Shown piece by piece: positions 54,644-64,000 of a DNA stretch of 64,000 nucleotides. Within the stretch, counting starts at the first letter, position 1. Every line of letters begins with the position of its first letter. The position numbers and the translations under genes were made by a program. Source of the DNA: Pantoea sp. Lij88 (lineage in GTDB: Bacteria; Pseudomonadota; Gammaproteobacteria; Enterobacterales; Enterobacteriaceae); assembly GCF_030062155.1 (NCBI RefSeq), contig NZ_CP118269.1:434001-498000 (forward strand), given 5' to 3'. The notes below the pieces were generated by a model. That model searched no databases. It had not been told where the DNA came from and worked only from the letters and a program-made list of their open reading frames with translations.

Positions 54644-55648
54644 TTAGTAATTCTCCCGTAAATCCATGCCACGGTAGAGCGACGCCACCTGTTCGGCATA
54701 GCCGTTAAACAGCAGCGTTGGCTGACGTTCGACCTTCAGACTGCCGCCAGGGCCAATAAACCGCTCCGTCGCCTGCGACCAGCGAGGGTGATTGACGTGC
54801 GGATTTACGTTGGCATAAAAGCCATATTCATCGGCGGCAATCTGGTTCCAGGTGGTTGGAGGCTGTTTGTCGGTCAGCGTGATTTTGACGATCGACTTAA
54901 TGCCTTTGAAGCCATATTTCCACGGCACGGTCAGACGAATCGGCGCGCCATTCTGCGGCGGCAGCGCTTTGCCATAAACGCCGGTGGTGAGTATCGTCAG
55001 CGGATGCATCGCCTCATCCATACGCAAACCTTCGACATAGGGATAGTTGAGGCCGCCACCAATAAAGCGATCTTTCTGGCCCGGCATCTGCTCCGGATCG
55101 TAGAGCGTCTGGAAGGCGACAAAGCGCGCTTTGCTGGTGGGTTCCGCCAGCGAGAGCAGTTTATTCAGCTCAAAGCCTATCCAGGGCACTACCATCGACC
55201 ACGCCTCTACACAGCGCATGCGATAGATTCGCTGCTCCATGGCAAAGCGTTTAAAGATGTCATCCATATCCAGCGTCACAGGCTTAGCCACTTCGCCATC
55301 AATGGTCAGTTTCCAGGGTTCCGTTTTCAGCGTACCCGCATTGGCCGCCGGATCGGCCTTATCCAGCCCGAACTCATAGAAGTTGTTATAGCCAGAAACT
55401 TTATCCGCCGGCGTTAAGGTCAGATCGGCCTGGTACTGCGCGGGTTTGGTAAAGTCCAGCGCCCGGCCTGCTGGTGCAGGAGGTCGGTCGTTGCCTTTGA
55501 ACCAGCTGAGAATATCGGCATTCGCCACGCCCGGCATACCCATTGCCGCAGCGCTCAGTCCCAGCGTTTTCAGCACCTGGCGGCGCTTCATATTAAAAAT
55601 GCTTTCCGGCGTTACGTCGGCTTCGGTCAGGCAGGGTATGCGTTTCAT
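54644..55648 (-). CDS. msrP: Periplasmic methionine-sulfoxide reductase catalytic subunit MsrP
   Basis: MsrP is a molybdopterin enzyme that repairs oxidised methionine in periplasmic proteins. The 334-residue precursor has a Tat signal with twin arginine in [11 protein letters not shown] (about 20-30) and cleavage near ANA (about 44), then the SUOX-type Mo-cofactor domain with the cysteine ligand in [14 protein letters not shown] (about 145-158). It reads without a gap into msrQ. Two inverted repeats lie just upstream. Confidence 0.97.
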   Translation of the reverse strand: MKRIPCLTEADVTPESIFNMKRRQVLKTLGLSAAAMGMPGVANADILSWFKGNDRPPAPAGRALDFTKPAQYQADLTLTPADKVSGYNNFYEFGLDKADPAANAGTLKTEPWKLTIDGEVAKPVTLDMDDIFKRFAMEQRIYRMRCVEAWSMVVPWIGFELNKLLSLAEPTSKARFVAFQTLYDPEQMPGQKDRFIGGGLNYPYVEGLRMDEAMHPLTILTTGVYGKALPPQNGAPIRLTVPWKYGFKGIKSIVKITLTDKQPPTTWNQIAADEYGFYANVNPHVNHPRWSQATERFIGPGGSLKVERQPTLLFNGYAEQVASLYRGMDLRENY

Positions 55649-55668
55649 TGGGCTTCTCCAGACAGGAT

Positions 55669-55792
55669 GTCATCATCCAGCATGATGACTATCGCTGATA
55701 TCAGCCAGTTTCGCCGTGAAAATGTGAAATTTCCTGGCTGGCCATCCGATGAGAATGCACCGAAAAGTGTCGGGATTATCATCAGCGATGAT
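55669..55792. promoter_or_regulatory. Related inverted repeats between msrP and csrD
   Basis: The 283-base divergent gap holds GTCATCAT-CCAGC-ATGATGAC (55669-55689), the palindrome GCTGATATCAGC (55694-55705) and ATCATC-AGC-GATGAT (55778-55792). The first and third share the ATCATC/GATGAT arms. They lie 20 to 145 bases upstream of msrP. They could be operator sites or leader hairpins. They do not look like the copper/HprR box known for E. coli msrP. Confidence 0.4.
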
Positions 55793-55931
55793 TTCACGGG
55801 GATATACTTCGGCTTCATGCGTCCGGGCACTGTCGACAGCGGCAAATTATGCTATTTTGCTCGCGTTTTCGTCAGGCTGACGGTACAAGGTTGGGTGATC
55901 CGGTTATCACCGCAGTAATACAGGCACAGGG

Positions 55932-57881
55932 ATGCGATTAACCACAAAATTATCTGCGTTTATTACCTTTTTAAGCTTGCTGGCAATGTCATTGATGCTG
56001 GCTGGCTGCGCATTCAGTGTTTTCTGGTTCAGTCATCAGCGGGTTGAACATCGGGCACAGGTACTGGCGACGGAGGTCGATCAGGCGATGTTTACCGAGA
56101 CGCCAGCCGAGCTGCATAACTGGCTCATGCGTATGATGCCGATCATGAATGCTGAGCAGATCTCCCTTCACAACGGCAGACAGACTTTCCTTACCCTCTC
56201 CCGACACGAAAATCAGATGCTGGAAGACGAGCCCAATCGTTTTTTCCAGGTCGATGTGCCATTGATGCATCAGACCGGTTTACACCTGCGGGTCGTGACC
56301 CTTGATCCTGCTAAAACCTGGCTGCGATCCATCACCGGAACCTACACGCTGGGGATTCTGTTTAGCGTCATGCTGGTGATGAGTCTGGTGCTGCTGATGA
56401 TGCATCGCTGGCTTAGTCGTCAGTGGCGTGGCATGGAGCATCTTGAAGTGCGTGCAGAGGCGATTATCAGCGGTGAGCGCGGGGTCGTGCCGAAGCGGGG
56501 CGTGGATGAGTGGCCACCCAGGGCGAGCCGCGCGATGGATGTATTGCTGGCGGATTTGCAGGAAGCGGGCGAACAGCGTCTGCGTATCGACACGCTGATC
56601 CGGACCTTTGCCGCACAGGATGGCCGCACCGGCCTCAACAACCGGCTCTTCTTTGATAACCAGCTCGCCACTCTGCTGGAGGATCAGGAGGATGTCGGCA
56701 CGCACGGCGTGGTAATGATGGTACGCCTGCCCGATCTGGACACGCTGAAAGATGCGCTGGAGCCGGGGCTGGTGGAGGAATACCTGTTTAATTTCGTTAA
56801 CATGCTCTCCACCTTTGTGCTGCGCTATCCCGGCGCCTTGCTGGCACGCTATTTCCGCAGTGATTTTGCCGTGTTGCTGCCGCATCGCAGCCTCAAAGAG
56901 GCAAACAGTATTGCCGACCAGCTGATTAATGCCGTCGATTCTCTGCCGCCGATGCGTATGGTGAACCGCGATGATCTGATCCATATCGGTATCAGTGCCT
57001 GGCACAGCGGACAGACCGTACCGCAGGTGATGGAAAATGCCGAAATGGCCACCCGACGTGCAGCACTATTAGGCGGCAACAACTGGACCAATGGTGCCGG
57101 AAATCCTCAGGATGCCGGACGGGGAAGTGTGCGCTGGCGAACCCTGCTGGAGAATACGCTCAGCCGGGGCGGTCCAAGGCTCTACCATAAACCCACCGTC
57201 AATATTGAGGGTAAGGTACAGCATCGGGTGATGCTGACCCGCATCTTCGACGGTGATAAAGAGGTGCTCGCTGCAGAGTACATGCCGCTGGTTCAGCAGC
57301 TCGGCATGGCGGATGCCTGGGACCGTCAGCTGATGACGCGCATCGCAGCACTTTCTGAACTCTGGCCGGAAGAGACGCTGGTCATCCCGGTGACGATTAA
57401 CTCGCTCCTGCACCGCTCATTTGTACTCTGGCTACAGAACATGCTGCTGCAGTGCCCTAAATCACAAAGAAAACGATTTTTATTTGAACTTGCCGAGGCA
57501 GATGTTTGTCAACACATCAACCGCTTAGCGCCCGTATTCCGCGCACTGAAAGCGTTTGGCTGTCGGGTTGCGGTAAATCAGGCGGGACTGACCGTGGTCA
57601 GCAGCGCCTATATACGCCAGCTGCCGCTGGAACTGATCAAGCTGGATGCCGGGCTGGTGCGCAACATTGAGCGTCGGACCGAAAATCAGCTGTTTGTGCA
57701 GAGTCTGCTTGAAGTCTGTAAGTGCACAGGCATTCAGGTGTTTGCTACCGGCGTCCGCACAAAAGCGGAGTGGCAGACATTAGTGGCGCTGGGTGTAGCG
57801 GGCGGGCAGGGCGACTTTTTTGCCCCTTCGCTTCCGGTTAACAGTAACGTGAAGAAGTATTCTCAACGTTACCGTATTTAA
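55932..57881 (+). CDS. csrD: RNase E specificity factor CsrD
   Basis: CsrD marks the sRNAs CsrB and CsrC for RNase E decay and so tunes CsrA. The 649-residue protein has an N-terminal membrane anchor (about 10-34), a periplasmic part, a second helix (about 138-158), a HAMP-like linker, then degenerate GGDEF and EAL domains. In place of GGDEF it reads RSDF (about 306-310), and the EAL site is EYM (about 447-449), so it should not make or break c-di-GMP, as in E. coli. It lies upstream of mreB in the usual order. Confidence 0.95.
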   Translation: MRLTTKLSAFITFLSLLAMSLMLAGCAFSVFWFSHQRVEHRAQVLATEVDQAMFTETPAELHNWLMRMMPIMNAEQISLHNGRQTFLTLSRHENQMLEDEPNRFFQVDVPLMHQTGLHLRVVTLDPAKTWLRSITGTYTLGILFSVMLVMSLVLLMMHRWLSRQWRGMEHLEVRAEAIISGERGVVPKRGVDEWPPRASRAMDVLLADLQEAGEQRLRIDTLIRTFAAQDGRTGLNNRLFFDNQLATLLEDQEDVGTHGVVMMVRLPDLDTLKDALEPGLVEEYLFNFVNMLSTFVLRYPGALLARYFRSDFAVLLPHRSLKEANSIADQLINAVDSLPPMRMVNRDDLIHIGISAWHSGQTVPQVMENAEMATRRAALLGGNNWTNGAGNPQDAGRGSVRWRTLLENTLSRGGPRLYHKPTVNIEGKVQHRVMLTRIFDGDKEVLAAEYMPLVQQLGMADAWDRQLMTRIAALSELWPEETLVIPVTINSLLHRSFVLWLQNMLLQCPKSQRKRFLFELAEADVCQHINRLAPVFRALKAFGCRVAVNQAGLTVVSSAYIRQLPLELIKLDAGLVRNIERRTENQLFVQSLLEVCKCTGIQVFATGVRTKAEWQTLVALGVAGGQGDFFAPSLPVNSNVKKYSQRYRI

Positions 57882-57885
57882 TGAA

Positions 57886-57920
57886 TTTCCGTCGTTATGA
57901 CGGAAAACTGCGGTTTTTTT
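57886..57920 (+). terminator. Candidate terminator of csrD
   Basis: TTTCCGTC/GACGGAAA with a 5-base loop (57886-57906) lies 4 bases after the csrD stop. A run of eight T follows after a 7-base gap, which makes it a weaker terminator than others here. Confidence 0.55.
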
Positions 57921-58191
57921 TAATGTTTAGCCGCGTCCGGACCCCTGACCCTGAAGCCGGAAATGTTAGATTTTATGTCGGACAGGGCAAAGGGAAATCG
58001 CGTGAAATGCAGTGCTGATGGCGTCTGGTCGCCATTCTGCCGTTGTGGATCGCAGGTTCAGACGACTTAAACGCAATCAGGCGTCTTTTTTCACCGAAGC
58101 AGAACGTTTTTGCGCCTTGTGGCAGCTTCGTGTGGTTGGTAAAGTAAGCGGATTTTATTTTCCGCCCCCAGCTTGCAGGATTATCTCTTAG
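57921..58191 (+). promoter_or_regulatory. Upstream region of mreB
   Basis: The 310-base csrD-mreB gap should hold the mreB promoters. I saw no strong -35/-10 pair. A short AGACG/CGTCT repeat with a long loop before a T-run (about 58060-58092) may be a weak leader structure. No gene was recognised. Confidence 0.3.
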
Positions 58192-59235
<1,044 letters not shown>

Positions 59236-59383
59236 TTGCCTCAACCGGCTGAGAACGCAATGATCATGCGAGGGAGTGGCATGTGAACCGGCGAAATCTG
59301 TGCCGGTACAGTGCGTTCAGCCCAGGGGAGCACGGTGTTTTGCCGTCGCTTCCTCTCCTGTTGTCGAGGATCACGCAGATTAT

Positions 59384-60403
59384 ATGAAGCCGATTTTTAG
59401 CAGGGGGCCTTCCCTGCAGTTGCGTCTTTTTCTGGCGGTAATTGTGGCGATTGCCATCATCATTGCCGACAGCCGTGTGGGTTCGTTTACCCAAATACGC
59501 AACTATCTGGATACGTCGGTCAGTCCGTTTTACTTCCTGGCCAATGGGCCACGTCAGCTGCTGGATGGCGTATCTGAGTCGCTGGCGTCCCGTCAGCAAC
59601 TGGAGCAGGAAAACAAAGCGTTACGTCGTGAGCTCTTCCTGAAAAACAGTAACCTGCTAATGCTGGGGCAATATAAGCAGGAAAACGCGCGTCTGCGTGA
59701 ACTGCTGGGTTCACCGCTGCGTCAGGATGAGCAAAAGATGGTGACGCAGGTGATCTCCACCGGCACCGATCCTTATACCGACCAGGTTGTGATCGACAAA
59801 GGCAGCGTCAACGGTGTCTATGAAGGTCAGCCGGTCATCAGTGATAAAGGTGTGGTGGGGCAGGTCATCGCCGTCGGACAACTCACCAGCCGTGTTCTGC
59901 TGATTTGTGATGCGTCACACGCCCTGCCAATTCAGGTACTGCGTAATGACATTCGTGTGATTGCCGCCGGTAATGGCTGTACTGAAGATCTCCAGCTTGA
60001 GCATCTGCCAGGTAATACGGACATTCGCGTCGGCGATGTACTGGTGACTTCCGGTATTGGTGGCCGTTTCCCTGAGGGGTATCCGGTCGGTGTGGTCTCC
60101 TCGGTGAAAGTGGATACCCAGCGCGCTTACACGGTGATTCAGGCGCATCCGACCGCCGGTCTGCAGCGTCTGCGTTACCTGCTGCTGCTGTGGGGTGCCG
60201 ATCGCAATGGCGATATGCCACTGCCGCAGGATGAAGTGCACCGCGTCGCGAACGAGCGTCTGATGCAGATGATGCCGCAGGTCTTGCCACCTGCCGGTGA
60301 AATGGGCCCGCCAGCGCCTGCCACGCAGATGGGACCGCCTGCACCGTCAGCCAGCAGCAGCGGACAGAGCGGCTCTTCGCGTTCACGCGGGGGCCAGCCT
60401 TGA
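59384..60403 (+). CDS. mreC: Rod-shape-determining protein MreC
   Basis: MreC links the cytoskeleton to PBP2/RodA in the elongasome. The 339-residue protein has one membrane helix (about 12-30), a coiled coil (about 60-105, ending in [14 protein letters not shown]), and a periplasmic double beta-barrel (about 110-275). The C-terminal about 50 residues are low complexity, with the [18 protein letters not shown] repeat and a Ser/Gly run. ATG at 59384 matches the family start [10 protein letters not shown]; an in-frame start at 59276 adds 36 unrelated residues. Confidence 0.97.
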   Translation: MKPIFSRGPSLQLRLFLAVIVAIAIIIADSRVGSFTQIRNYLDTSVSPFYFLANGPRQLLDGVSESLASRQQLEQENKALRRELFLKNSNLLMLGQYKQENARLRELLGSPLRQDEQKMVTQVISTGTDPYTDQVVIDKGSVNGVYEGQPVISDKGVVGQVIAVGQLTSRVLLICDASHALPIQVLRNDIRVIAAGNGCTEDLQLEHLPGNTDIRVGDVLVTSGIGGRFPEGYPVGVVSSVKVDTQRAYTVIQAHPTAGLQRLRYLLLLWGADRNGDMPLPQDEVHRVANERLMQMMPQVLPPAGEMGPPAPATQMGPPAPSASSSGQSGSSRSRGGQP

Positions 60404-60888
60404 GTCGATATCGTAGCCAGGGACGTTGGGTCATCTGGCTCTCTTTCCTGGTTGCGTTAGTCCTGCAGATCATGCCCTGGCCGGAAGAGATTTATATGTT
60501 CCGGCCTTCGTGGCTGCTGCTGATCCTCATCTATTGGGTGCTCGCACTGCCGCATCGGGTGAATGTCGGTAGCGGATTTGTGCTGGGTGCCATCATGGAT
60601 CTGATTGCCGGATCCACGCTCGGTGTGCGCGCACTGGCGCTCAGTATCATCGCCTACCTGATTGCCTTTAAGTTCCAGTTATTCCGCAACTTAGCGTTGT
60701 GGCAGCAAGCGTTAATGGTTATGGTGCTGTCACTGGCGATGGATGTGATTGTCTTCTGGGCAGAATTCCTGGTAATCAACGTTTCATTCCGACCTGAAAT
60801 TTTCTGGAGCAGTGTCGTCGACGGTATTCTCTGGCCCTGGCTATTCTTATTAATGAGAAAAATTCGTCGTCAGTTCGCTGTTCAATAA
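60400..60888 (+). CDS. mreD: Rod-shape-determining protein MreD
   Basis: MreD is the integral-membrane part of the MreBCD complex. It is 162 residues with about five to six membrane helices ([31 protein letters not shown] and later). The start (TTG, in the ATTGAGT context) overlaps the mreC stop by 4 bases, showing translational coupling. maf follows after 8 bases. Confidence 0.96.
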   Translation: MSRYRSQGRWVIWLSFLVALVLQIMPWPEEIYMFRPSWLLLILIYWVLALPHRVNVGSGFVLGAIMDLIAGSTLGVRALALSIIAYLIAFKFQLFRNLALWQQALMVMVLSLAMDVIVFWAEFLVINVSFRPEIFWSSVVDGILWPWLFLLMRKIRRQFAVQ

Positions 60889-60896
60889 GGAAATTT

Positions 60897-61490
60897 ATGG
60901 TAACCCTCTATCTTGCTTCCGGTTCACCGCGTCGTCGTGAGCTGTTAACTCAACTTGGCCTGACCTTTGAGCGCATCGTGACTGACGTTGAAGAGCAACG
61001 TCAGCCGAATGAAGCGGCGGAGATCTATGTCCGCCGTCTGGCAAATGACAAAGCGCAGGCGGGTGTCAGACTGGCCGCGCAGGATCTGCCGGTGCTGGGC
61101 GCGGATACCATTGTGGTGCTGAATGGCGAAGTGCTGGAAAAACCGCGCGATGCCGGCCACGCCCACGCGATGCTGCGCAAACTGTCCGGTCATACGCATC
61201 AGGTTATGACGGCGGTGGCGCTGGCCGACAGCCAGCAGGCGCTGGATTGCGTCGTGACCACTGATGTGACATTCCGCACCTTAACTGAGGCCGACATCGA
61301 CGACTATATCGCTACCGGCGAACCGATGGATAAAGCGGGTGCATACGGTATTCAGGGCAGGGGAGGAAACTTTGTCCGCAAAATTAATGGAAGCTACCAT
61401 GCAGTGGTGGGATTACCCCTGGTTGAGACAGCGGAGCTGATCAGCCACTTCCAGTCACTGCGTGCTGTAAGAGGTCAACATGACGGCTGA
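60897..61490 (+). CDS. maf: Maf-family nucleotide pyrophosphatase YhdE
   Basis: YhdE-type Maf hydrolyses dTTP, UTP and modified pyrimidine nucleotides such as m5UTP, a house-cleaning role. The 197-residue protein has [11 protein letters not shown] (about 6-16), [18 protein letters not shown] (about 68-85) and [13 protein letters not shown] (about 146-158). It has a standard length and overlaps rng by 11 bases. Confidence 0.95.
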   Translation: MVTLYLASGSPRRRELLTQLGLTFERIVTDVEEQRQPNEAAEIYVRRLANDKAQAGVRLAAQDLPVLGADTIVVLNGEVLEKPRDAGHAHAMLRKLSGHTHQVMTAVALADSQQALDCVVTTDVTFRTLTEADIDDYIATGEPMDKAGAYGIQGRGGNFVRKINGSYHAVVGLPLVETAELISHFQSLRAVRGQHDG

Positions 61491-62949
61491 ATTACTGGTT
61501 AACGTCACGCCTTCTGAAACCCGTGTTGCCTATATCGACGGCGGCATCCTTCAGGAAATCCATATTGAGCGTGAAGCGCGGCGCGGCATTGTTGGCAATA
61601 TTTATAAAGGACGGGTAAGCCGTGTTCTGCCCGGCATGCAGGCCGCCTTCGTCGATATCGGCCTGGAAAAAGCGGCCTTTCTGCACGCCTCAGACATCAT
61701 GCCGCATACTGAATGTGTGGCAGGTGACGAAAAGAAAAACTTTATCGTACGCGATATCGCCGAGCTGGTCCGTCAGGGACAGGATCTGGTGGTTCAGGTG
61801 GTCAAAGATCCGCTGGGCACCAAAGGCGCCCGCCTGACCACGGACATTACCCTGCCTTCGCGTTACCTGGTCTTTATGCCGGGCGCCTCGCACGTCGGTG
61901 TCTCGCAGCGTATTGAGAGTGAGAAAGAGCGCGATCGGCTTAAAGCGGTGGTGGCTGACTACTGTGACGACCTCGGCGGCTTTATCATCCGCACCGCCGC
62001 AGAAGGGATCGGCGAAGAGGAACTGGCGCAGGACGCCGCTTTTCTCAAACGTCTCTGGACCAAAGTCAGCGAGCGTAAAAAGCGTAACCAGACCCGCTGC
62101 CTGCTCTACGGCGAGCTGGCGCTGGCCCAGCGTATTCTGCGTGATTTTGCAGGCGCCGCGCTGGATCGCATCCGGGTCGATTCGCGTCTGACCTGCGACA
62201 TGCTGGTGGAATTTACCGGTGAATATATCCCGGAAATGGCCGGTAAGCTGGAGCTCTACAACGGCAAACAGCCTATTTTCGACCTGTTTGACGTGGAAAA
62301 TGAGATTCAGCGCTCGCTGGATCGCAAAGTTGAACTAAAGTCAGGCGGATATCTGATCATCGATCAGACCGAAGCGATGACGACTATCGATATCAACACC
62401 GGTGCATTTGTCGGCCATCGCAATCTGGATGAGACGATCTTTAATACCAATGTTGAGGCCACTCAGGCCATTGCGCGTCAGCTGCGACTGCGTAATCTGG
62501 GCGGCATCATCATTATCGACTTCATCGACATGAGCAATGAAGATCATCGGCGCCGCGTACTGCACTCACTGGAAAGTGCGCTCAGTAAAGATCGGGTCAA
62601 AACCGGTATCAATGGTTTCTCGGCGCTGGGGCTGGTGGAGATGACGCGTAAGCGAACCCGTGAAAGTATTGAGCACGTTCTGTGTCAGGACTGCCCGGTC
62701 TGCAAAGGGCGCGGCACGCTGAAAACGGTTGAAACCGTCTGCTATGAAATCATGCGCGAGATTGTCCGGGTTCATCACGCCTATGATTCTGACCGTTTTC
62801 TGGTCTATGTTTCGCCGACGGTCGGTGAGGCGTTAAAAACCGACGAGTCTCATGCACTGGCTGAAGTGGAAATCTTTGTCGGCAAGCAGGTTAAAGTTCA
62901 TGTCGAAGCGCTCTACACTCAGGAGCAGTTCGACGTGGTGATGATGTAA
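61480..62949 (+). CDS. rng: Ribonuclease G
   Basis: RNase G cuts single-stranded A/U-rich RNA and matures the 5' end of 16S rRNA. The 489-residue protein has the S1 domain (about 38-120), the RNase H-like and 5'-sensor parts, catalytic aspartates in [11 protein letters not shown] and IIIIDFIDM, and the zinc-link cysteines [11 protein letters not shown] (about 404-414). It lacks the RNase E C-terminal scaffold, as expected. It overlaps maf by 11 bases. Confidence 0.98.
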   Translation: MTAELLVNVTPSETRVAYIDGGILQEIHIEREARRGIVGNIYKGRVSRVLPGMQAAFVDIGLEKAAFLHASDIMPHTECVAGDEKKNFIVRDIAELVRQGQDLVVQVVKDPLGTKGARLTTDITLPSRYLVFMPGASHVGVSQRIESEKERDRLKAVVADYCDDLGGFIIRTAAEGIGEEELAQDAAFLKRLWTKVSERKKRNQTRCLLYGELALAQRILRDFAGAALDRIRVDSRLTCDMLVEFTGEYIPEMAGKLELYNGKQPIFDLFDVENEIQRSLDRKVELKSGGYLIIDQTEAMTTIDINTGAFVGHRNLDETIFNTNVEATQAIARQLRLRNLGGIIIIDFIDMSNEDHRRRVLHSLESALSKDRVKTGINGFSALGLVEMTRKRTRESIEHVLCQDCPVCKGRGTLKTVETVCYEIMREIVRVHHAYDSDRFLVYVSPTVGEALKTDESHALAEVEIFVGKQVKVHVEALYTQEQFDVVMM

Positions 62950-63097
62950 CGCCAGTCCGTCACCGGTTTCTTCGGATATCGGGCTGAAAAATCGCCCTTG
63001 TTTGGGATAAAATGCGCGTTTTTAACGCTTTTATCTGGAGACGGTCGGGTATGAGAACCAACTATCCGTCGTTTACGGAACACAAGGAGAGGCGTGA

Positions 63098-64000
63098 GTG
63101 AGGCAGTTGCCGAGGATTTTGTTACTGCTGGTCGCGGCAATCATCGTGATTGTCGCGCTGCTGGTCAGCGGATTGCGTCTGGTGATGCCGCATCTCGACA
63201 GCTATCGCAGTAACCTTCTGCAATTCATCTCCGATCGCAGCGGAGTGCCGGTTAACGCCAGCCAGTTAGAGGGCAAATGGGAGAACTTTGGCCCCACTCT
63301 GCAGGTTCGCGATCTCAGCGTCGATCTGCAGGAGAACGGCAAGCTCACCATCAATCGCATTAATCTGGCGCTCGACGTCTGGCAATCCCTGCTGCACTGG
63401 CGCTGGCAGTTCCGCGACCTGACCTTCTGGCAGCTGCATCTCGACACCAATCGTCCGCTGCTCGACAATGACAAAGAGAAAAACAGCTTCCGTCCGGCGC
63501 AGATTAACGAACTCTTCCTGCGGCAGTTTGACCACTTCGACCTGCGTGACAGCACCATCCGTTTCCGCACCCCCTCCGGCCAGCATGCCGAGCTGGCGAT
63601 CCCGCGACTCACCTGGGTCAATGAAAATAATCGCCACCGGGCCGAAGGCGAAGTCAGTCTGTCGAGCTTTACCGGCCAGCACGGCGTGGTACAGGTACGA
63701 CTCGATCTCAACGACAGCAACGGTTTACTCAATGATGGGCGTATCTGGATGCAGGCCGACGACGTCGACATGCGTCCGTGGCTGGGCCGCTGGGTGCGCG
63801 ACAATACCCGGCTGGACAGCGCCCGCTTCAGCCTGGCGGCGTGGGTAAACCTGCGCGATGGCGACATCTATGCCGGCGATCTTCTGCTGCGCAAGGGCGG
63901 CGCCAGCTGGCAGGGCGAGACCGGACGACACCGCATCGAGGTCGATGGGCTCACCGCGCACCTCTCACGTTTCCAGAATGGCTGGGTGGTCAATGTGCCG
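63098..64000 (+). CDS. yhdP: AsmA-like envelope protein YhdP, N-terminal part
   Basis: YhdP is a very large AsmA-like protein of the cell envelope that moves phospholipid to the outer membrane and helps the permeability barrier. 301 codons lie in the window; the rest, about 960 more, continues past the edge. Start GTG at 63098 is preceded by AGGAGAGGC; the product begins with a membrane anchor ([20 protein letters not shown], about 2-21) followed by DUF3971-type repeats (WENFGPTLQVRDLSVDL). It follows rng after 148 bases. Confidence 0.94.
   Translation, partial: MRQLPRILLLLVAAIIVIVALLVSGLRLVMPHLDSYRSNLLQFISDRSGVPVNASQLEGKWENFGPTLQVRDLSVDLQENGKLTINRINLALDVWQSLLHWRWQFRDLTFWQLHLDTNRPLLDNDKEKNSFRPAQINELFLRQFDHFDLRDSTIRFRTPSGQHAELAIPRLTWVNENNRHRAEGEVSLSSFTGQHGVVQVRLDLNDSNGLLNDGRIWMQADDVDMRPWLGRWVRDNTRLDSARFSLAAWVNLRDGDIYAGDLLLRKGGASWQGETGRHRIEVDGLTAHLSRFQNGWVVNVP

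Noticed and set aside
55667..55918. 83-codon open frame between msrP and csrD
   Set aside because: No ribosome site and no domain; it crosses the inverted repeats that look regulatory.
56280..57005. 241-codon open frame antisense to csrD
   Set aside because: Inside a clear csrD gene with no RBS and no family resemblance.

Overview
This window is a stretch of core chromosome from a gammaproteobacterium of the order Enterobacterales. The gene order follows the E. coli slyD-rpsL-S10-spc-alpha-trkA-rrn-fis-acc-mre block almost gene for gene. Several features point to Erwiniaceae, probably Pantoea or a close relative: the 16S variable regions, a type II dehydroquinase (aroQ) in front of accBC, msrPQ beside it, and a purine deaminase between the S10 and spc operons. 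The genus call is inference from sequence character; no database was searched.

Layout. 1-4215: end of yheV, slyD, slyX, fkpA, then yheO-tusDCB (tRNA 2-thiouridine sulfur relay). 4238-8813: str operon rpsL-rpsG-fusA-tufA. 8854-10439: bfd-bfr iron storage pair and a convergent orphan prepilin peptidase (gspO). 10624-15839: S10 operon (11 genes) with promoter, L4-type leader and terminator. 15840-17611: an inserted unit holding an 8-oxoguanine deaminase-like amidohydrolase, with a 281-nt leader and its own terminator. 17612-26299: spc and alpha operons (rplN to rplQ) with their conserved promoter and the S8- and S4-type mRNA control sites. 26354-36625: yhdN-zntR, arfA with its intragenic hairpin, mscL, trkA-rsmB-fmt-def transcribed leftward, then dprA-smg-yrdD-tsaC-aroE-yrdB rightward and yrdA. 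36765-42315: a complete rrn operon (P1, P2, boxA, 16S, tRNA-Glu, 23S, 5S, terminator). 42455-46766: polar amino-acid ABC transporter yhdWXYZ with a near-consensus sigma-54 promoter. 47153-55648, leftward: dusB-fis, yhdT-panF-prmA, aroQ-accB-accC, msrP-msrQ. 55932-64000, rightward: csrD, mreBCD-maf-rng and the start of yhdP.

How the genes work together. Most of the window makes the translation apparatus: about 26 ribosomal proteins, EF-G, EF-Tu, rRNA, tRNA-Glu, the RNA modification enzymes TusBCD, RsmB, DusB and TsaC, ribosome-protein methylation (PrmA), formylation and deformylation (Fmt, Def), ribosome rescue (ArfA), SecY, and RNase G for rRNA maturation. Fis, whose gene has a GC-rich discriminator promoter of the stringent type, links growth rate to rrn output. 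Envelope functions are FkpA, MscL, MreBCD, YhdP and MsrPQ. No prophage, insertion sequence, integron, CRISPR array or toxin-antitoxin pair was seen.

The most unusual parts are the deaminase unit between S10 and spc with its unexplained structured leader, a palindromic repeat-like insertion in the 23S-5S spacer, the arfA hairpin that predicts a nonstop mRNA, the sigma-54 promoter of yhdW, and related inverted repeats between msrP and csrD. Nothing here is clearly a new multi-gene system.
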